Position numbers and translations under genes: made by a program. From JBCCJA01 sp039045975 (GTDB lineage: Bacteria; Planctomycetota; Planctomycetia; Planctomycetales; Planctomycetaceae), in NCBI GenBank assembly GCA_039045975.1, contig JBCCJA010000011.1, positions 12,002-76,001 on the forward strand: a DNA stretch of 64,000 nt. The letters are read 5' to 3'. Below the pieces are notes generated by a model. That model saw only the letters and a program-made list of their open reading frames with translations. It was not told the DNA's origin and searched no databases. Position 1 is the first letter of the stretch; every line of letters begins with the position of its first letter. Below are positions 61,685-64,000 of the stretch, one piece after another.

Positions 61685-62294
61685 TTTCGACCTCGATGAA
61701 CCGGAACGGTTTCGTTTTCCGCAACGAGGCGAGTTGTCCCAGCGTCAGCCAGCGGCGGCGGTGGTGCGGGCTTTCGTAGGTCGGCTCCGCCGGGGGCTCG
61801 TCCGACCCGAACGCGGCCAGCAGGTCGGTCGGCACGACCATCGCGCGGACCTTGCGGGTGCGGATCGCCCCGTCGGCTTCGCACGTCAGCGCGACGGCGT
61901 AACGGGCCGTCGTCGTCGGGTGTCCGGCGAGCTTCCGGAACAGTCCCGCCGAGTACCGTTCGCTGAGCTCGTTGAGCACCGGGTTCAGGAAGTACCAGTA
62001 CTCATCGTCGGGTAACGGAAGCGTCGGGTCGTCGGGCGTCGTCCGGGTCGCCGACTTCACGACGCGGTCGGCGGCCGGCTTCGTCAGGAAGACGCGGCCG
62101 ACCTCGTCTTCGGCGAGCGTGCGGATCTTCAGGACGCCGTCGTCGACGAACGTCAGCGAGAAGTTGATCCGGTCGTAGAACTCCCGCCGTCGCCAAGCCC
62201 GCCGGGCCCGGTAAAGCGTCAGCAGCGTCGTCGCCGCCGTCACCGCCGCGCCGATCAGCAGTTCGAGTCCGTATTCCTGGAGCAGGTCGAGCAT
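61674..62294 (-). CDS. Hypothetical single-pass membrane protein
   Basis: 206 residues from ATG 62294. One N-terminal helix, GLELLIGAAVTAATTLLTLY (about 9-28), is followed by a basic segment (RARRAWRRREF) and a cytoplasmic domain of about 170 residues (FYDRINFSLTFVDDGVLKIR, YWYFLNPVLNELSERYSAGL, YAVALTCEADGAIRTRKVRA, WLTLGQLASL). No family was recognised. Its 3' end overlaps the end of dapF, which is convergent. Confidence 0.72.
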   Translation of the reverse strand: MLDLLQEYGLELLIGAAVTAATTLLTLYRARRAWRRREFYDRINFSLTFVDDGVLKIRTLAEDEVGRVFLTKPAADRVVKSATRTTPDDPTLPLPDDEYWYFLNPVLNELSERYSAGLFRKLAGHPTTTARYAVALTCEADGAIRTRKVRAMVVPTDLLAAFGSDEPPAEPTYESPHHRRRWLTLGQLASLRKTKPFRFIEVEITS

Positions 62295-62402
62295 GCGTTC
62301 GACCGGCGTCGCCGCCGGCCCCGACGGGAGGAAAAAACGACCGGAACCGCGGCCGCTGCGTAAGGTTTCATCTAAGCCGCCCAGCCAGTCGGGAAACCAG
62401 CC

Positions 62403-63056
62403 ATGCCGGACCGCCGTACGTTCTTGTCGTATTCCGCCACGACCGCCGCCGGGCTGTGGGTCACGCCCGGGGCGTTCGCCCAACGGCTCGAAGACGCCGC
62501 GAAGCCGGCCGTCCTCACGCCCTGGGCGACGGAAGGGCCGTTCTATCCCGACGAACTCCCGCTCGACGTCGACAACGACCTGATCGTGATCGGCGACGCG
62601 ACGACGCCCGCCGTCGGCGAAGTCGTCGACCTGACCGGCCGCGTCGTCTCGCCCGCCGGCGAACCGGTCCGCAACGCGACCGTCGAGATCTGGCAGACCG
62701 ACAACAACGGCGTGTACCTGCACAGCCGCAGCAGCGGCCGCAGGAACTACGACAGCCACTTCCAAGGTTTCGGCCGCTTCGAGACCGCCGCCGACGGCCG
62801 CTTCCGCTTTCGCACGATCAAGCCGCGTCCCTACCCCGGCCGGACGCCGCACATCCACGTCGCGATCGAACGCGGCGGCCGTCGGATTCTGACGACGCAG
62901 CTGTACGTGAAGGGCGAAGCCCGCAACGGCCGCGACTTCCTCTACCGCCGCATCCGCACCGAAGCCGAGCGGGACAACGTGACGCTCGACTTCGTCCCGA
63001 CGAGCGGCAGCGAGGTCCCGATCTGGGCCGCCGAATGCGAACTCGTCGTCGTGTGA
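62403..63056 (+). CDS. Secreted intradiol ring-cleavage dioxygenase-like protein
   Basis: 217 residues. The N-terminus MPDRRTFLSYSATTAAGLWV looks like a Tat-type signal. Domain about 35-217 matches the beta subunit of protocatechuate 3,4-dioxygenase: TEGPFYPDELPLDVDNDL, GRVVSPAGEPVRNATVEIWQ and the iron ligands Tyr105 (NNGVYLHS), Tyr144 (PRPYPGR), His150 and His152 (TPHIHVAI). All four ligands are present, so ring-cleaving activity is possible, perhaps on lignin or humic aromatics. Exported members of this family are common in planctomycetes and mostly uncharacterised. Confidence 0.9.
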   Translation: MPDRRTFLSYSATTAAGLWVTPGAFAQRLEDAAKPAVLTPWATEGPFYPDELPLDVDNDLIVIGDATTPAVGEVVDLTGRVVSPAGEPVRNATVEIWQTDNNGVYLHSRSSGRRNYDSHFQGFGRFETAADGRFRFRTIKPRPYPGRTPHIHVAIERGGRRILTTQLYVKGEARNGRDFLYRRIRTEAERDNVTLDFVPTSGSEVPIWAAECELVVV

Positions 63057-63171
63057 TCCGGGCGGTCACGTACGTCGACGGCTTTGCGTGACGCCGGGAA
63101 GAGCCCGATCGCAGGCCGCCCGCGGACCGCTAATCTGGGCGGACCATCACAAGACCTTTTGGGGGTTTGCG

Positions 63172-63525
63172 ATGTTTCGACTCGGGGCTTTTCTGGTCGC
63201 CGTCGCGTTCGCGGACGCGGCCGCCTCGCAGGACGCCAAGGTCTGGCGGGGCACGTGGACCGACGGCAGTTTCGGCAGCGGCGGCGTGACGCTGACGATC
63301 ACCGGCCGACAGGGCGACACCTGGCGGGGCACGTTCAAAGACAACAGCGGCAACCGCTACCCGGCGACGCTGAAGGTGACCGGCGAGGGCCCGTCCCGCC
63401 GCGTCCGCGGCACGGCCCGCGGTCGCAAGACTTACCAGATCGCCGGCACACTGACGGCGACGGCTCTGGAGGCGACCTACACGCCGTCGCGGTCGGGGAC
63501 GATGAAGCTAGAAGCGTCGAAGTAA
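63172..63525 (+). CDS. Small exported beta-strand protein
   Basis: 117 residues from ATG 63172. Signal peptide MFRLGAFLVAVAFADAAASQ. The mature 97 residues form short beta strands: KVWRGTWTDGSFGSGGVTLT, DTWRGTFKDNSGNRYPATLK, GTARGRKTYQIAGTLTATAL. Function unknown; it looks like a small single-domain beta barrel. A weak hairpin terminator follows. Confidence 0.65.
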   Translation: MFRLGAFLVAVAFADAAASQDAKVWRGTWTDGSFGSGGVTLTITGRQGDTWRGTFKDNSGNRYPATLKVTGEGPSRRVRGTARGRKTYQIAGTLTATALEATYTPSRSGTMKLEASK

Positions 63526-63552
63526 TCGAAAGTAGGTGGACTAGCCGGCCTT

Positions 63553-63574
63553 GGCGGTGCTCAGGATCACCGCC
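63553..63574 (+). terminator. Candidate terminator after the small beta protein gene
   Basis: GGCGGTG / CACCGCC (63553-63559, 63568-63574) with an eight-base loop, followed by CGTATTTTGTT. 7-bp stem. It lies between convergent genes. Confidence 0.5.
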
Positions 63575-63641
63575 CGTATTTTGTTAAGCCGCCTAATATT
63601 TTACCGTTCCTATTCGCAATAAATAATTGGAACTTGGCTAT

Positions 63642-64000
63642 CTATTCTGGAATCAGTGTGTCCGCGGTATCGCTGTTTACGGTGTCGCCTGTTTCAAAAT
63701 AAATGTGGTCACCGCCGGCGTTACCCGTGAGTGTGTCGTTACCAGCTCCGCCACGGATCTCGTCGTCACCATCCCCGCCGTGGATCTCGTCAACGCCTGC
63801 CTCCCCGTAGAGCTTATCGCCGCCCTCGCCGCCCACGATGTGGTCGTCTCCGAGCCCGCCGTAGATCTCGTTCGCGCCGAACACACCGAACAGGTCGTCA
63901 TTGCCGCCGCCGCCGTAGATCTTGTCGTTGCCTTCCCCGCCTTGGATGAAGTCATCGCCGTCTAGGCCGTGGATCTCGTCAACGCCGGCCTCCCCGTAGA
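63642..64000 (-). CDS. RTX (hemolysin-type calcium-binding) repeat protein, C-terminal part only
   Basis: The frame is open from the window edge to TAG at 63642-63644, about 119 codons. It consists of nonapeptide RTX repeats of the type GGxGxDxUx, e.g. GGEGNDKIYGG, GGLGDDHIVGG, GEAGVDEIHGG, GGAGNDTLTG, followed by a short C-terminus (FETGDTVNSDTADTLIPE). These repeats bind calcium after secretion, typically through a type I system. The N-terminal part and any catalytic domain lie beyond 64000. A GTG within the frame at 63884 is not a likely start. Confidence 0.92.
   Translation of the reverse strand, partial: YGEAGVDEIHGLDGDDFIQGGEGNDKIYGGGGNDDLFGVFGANEIYGGLGDDHIVGGEGGDKLYGEAGVDEIHGGDGDDEIRGGAGNDTLTGNAGGDHIYFETGDTVNSDTADTLIPE

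Noticed and set aside
63642..64000. CRISPR array suggested by regularly spaced similar DNA units
   Set aside because: The periodicity is that of RTX nonapeptide codons in an open frame; there are no identical repeats with unique spacers.

Overview
The window is GC-rich (roughly two thirds G+C by eye) and reads as a chromosomal stretch of a member of the Planctomycetota. The lineage call rests on gene content: a DUF1549/DUF1553 protein paired with a DUF1501 protein, a secreted sulfatase, a xanthan-lyase-type FAD oxidoreductase, an Lpg1974-type outer membrane protein, a glycine-rich 'mu-protocadherin'-like surface protein, a thioredoxin/cytochrome c/copper monooxygenase fusion, a divergent phosphohexomutase relative and a C30-type carotenoid gene set. 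No plasmid, phage or transposase gene was found. Genus cannot be decided from sequence alone.

Layout. 1-8 kb: clpC (cut by the left edge), a ThiD2-ThiE fusion, a sulfatase with a small membrane-anchored partner, and proS. 8-10 kb: a fasciclin protein, an ECF sigma factor and an RskA-like anti-sigma factor in one direction, resembling the SigK/RskA/MPT70 arrangement of mycobacteria. 10-18 kb: a phosphohexomutase-like pseudoenzyme, holA, an orphan, DUF1643, rdgB, a conserved hypothetical, fabI, an AT-richer gene and a Nudix gene. 18-24 kb: the DUF1501/DUF1549 pair, the outer membrane protein and a WGR-SMI1 protein. 24-31 kb: tRNA-Pro, a methyltransferase, two envelope proteins, a short DnaA-like protein, a cysteine desulfurase and a small secreted repeat protein. 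31-37 kb: a GT39-like membrane glycosyltransferase, a beta-propeller, a degenerate HD-GYP, a CPBP protease, Dps and a prepilin-like protein. 38-42 kb: carotenoid glycosyltransferase, acyltransferase and CrtI-family desaturase. 42-48 kb: a secreted caspase-fold candidate, the FAD oxidoreductase, the copper monooxygenase fusion and a Nudix-like protein. 48-53 kb: a GntR(YtrA)-ABC operon that ends in a zinc-ribbon membrane protein and an M48-like protein without the HExxH motif. 53-64 kb: a DUF4038 glycosidase with RNase D, MotB, surface proteins, an A-type Fe-S carrier, an HD nuclease with a dapF whose first catalytic cysteine is serine, an intradiol dioxygenase and the end of an RTX protein.

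How genes work together. The clearest units are sigma/anti-sigma/fasciclin (surface stress circuit), crt desaturase-acyltransferase-glycosyltransferase (acylated glycosyl carotenoid), and gntR-ABC-permease-zinc ribbon-M48-like (envelope transporter with a strong palindromic operator). Intergenic regions carry several families of long inverted repeats, usually just after stop codons; two families occur side by side in the same order at 14.1 kb and 53.2 kb. Several proteins keep a family fold but have lost catalytic residues: the phosphohexomutase relative, the M48 relative and the HD-GYP relative. DapF and RNase D each carry a single active-site substitution.
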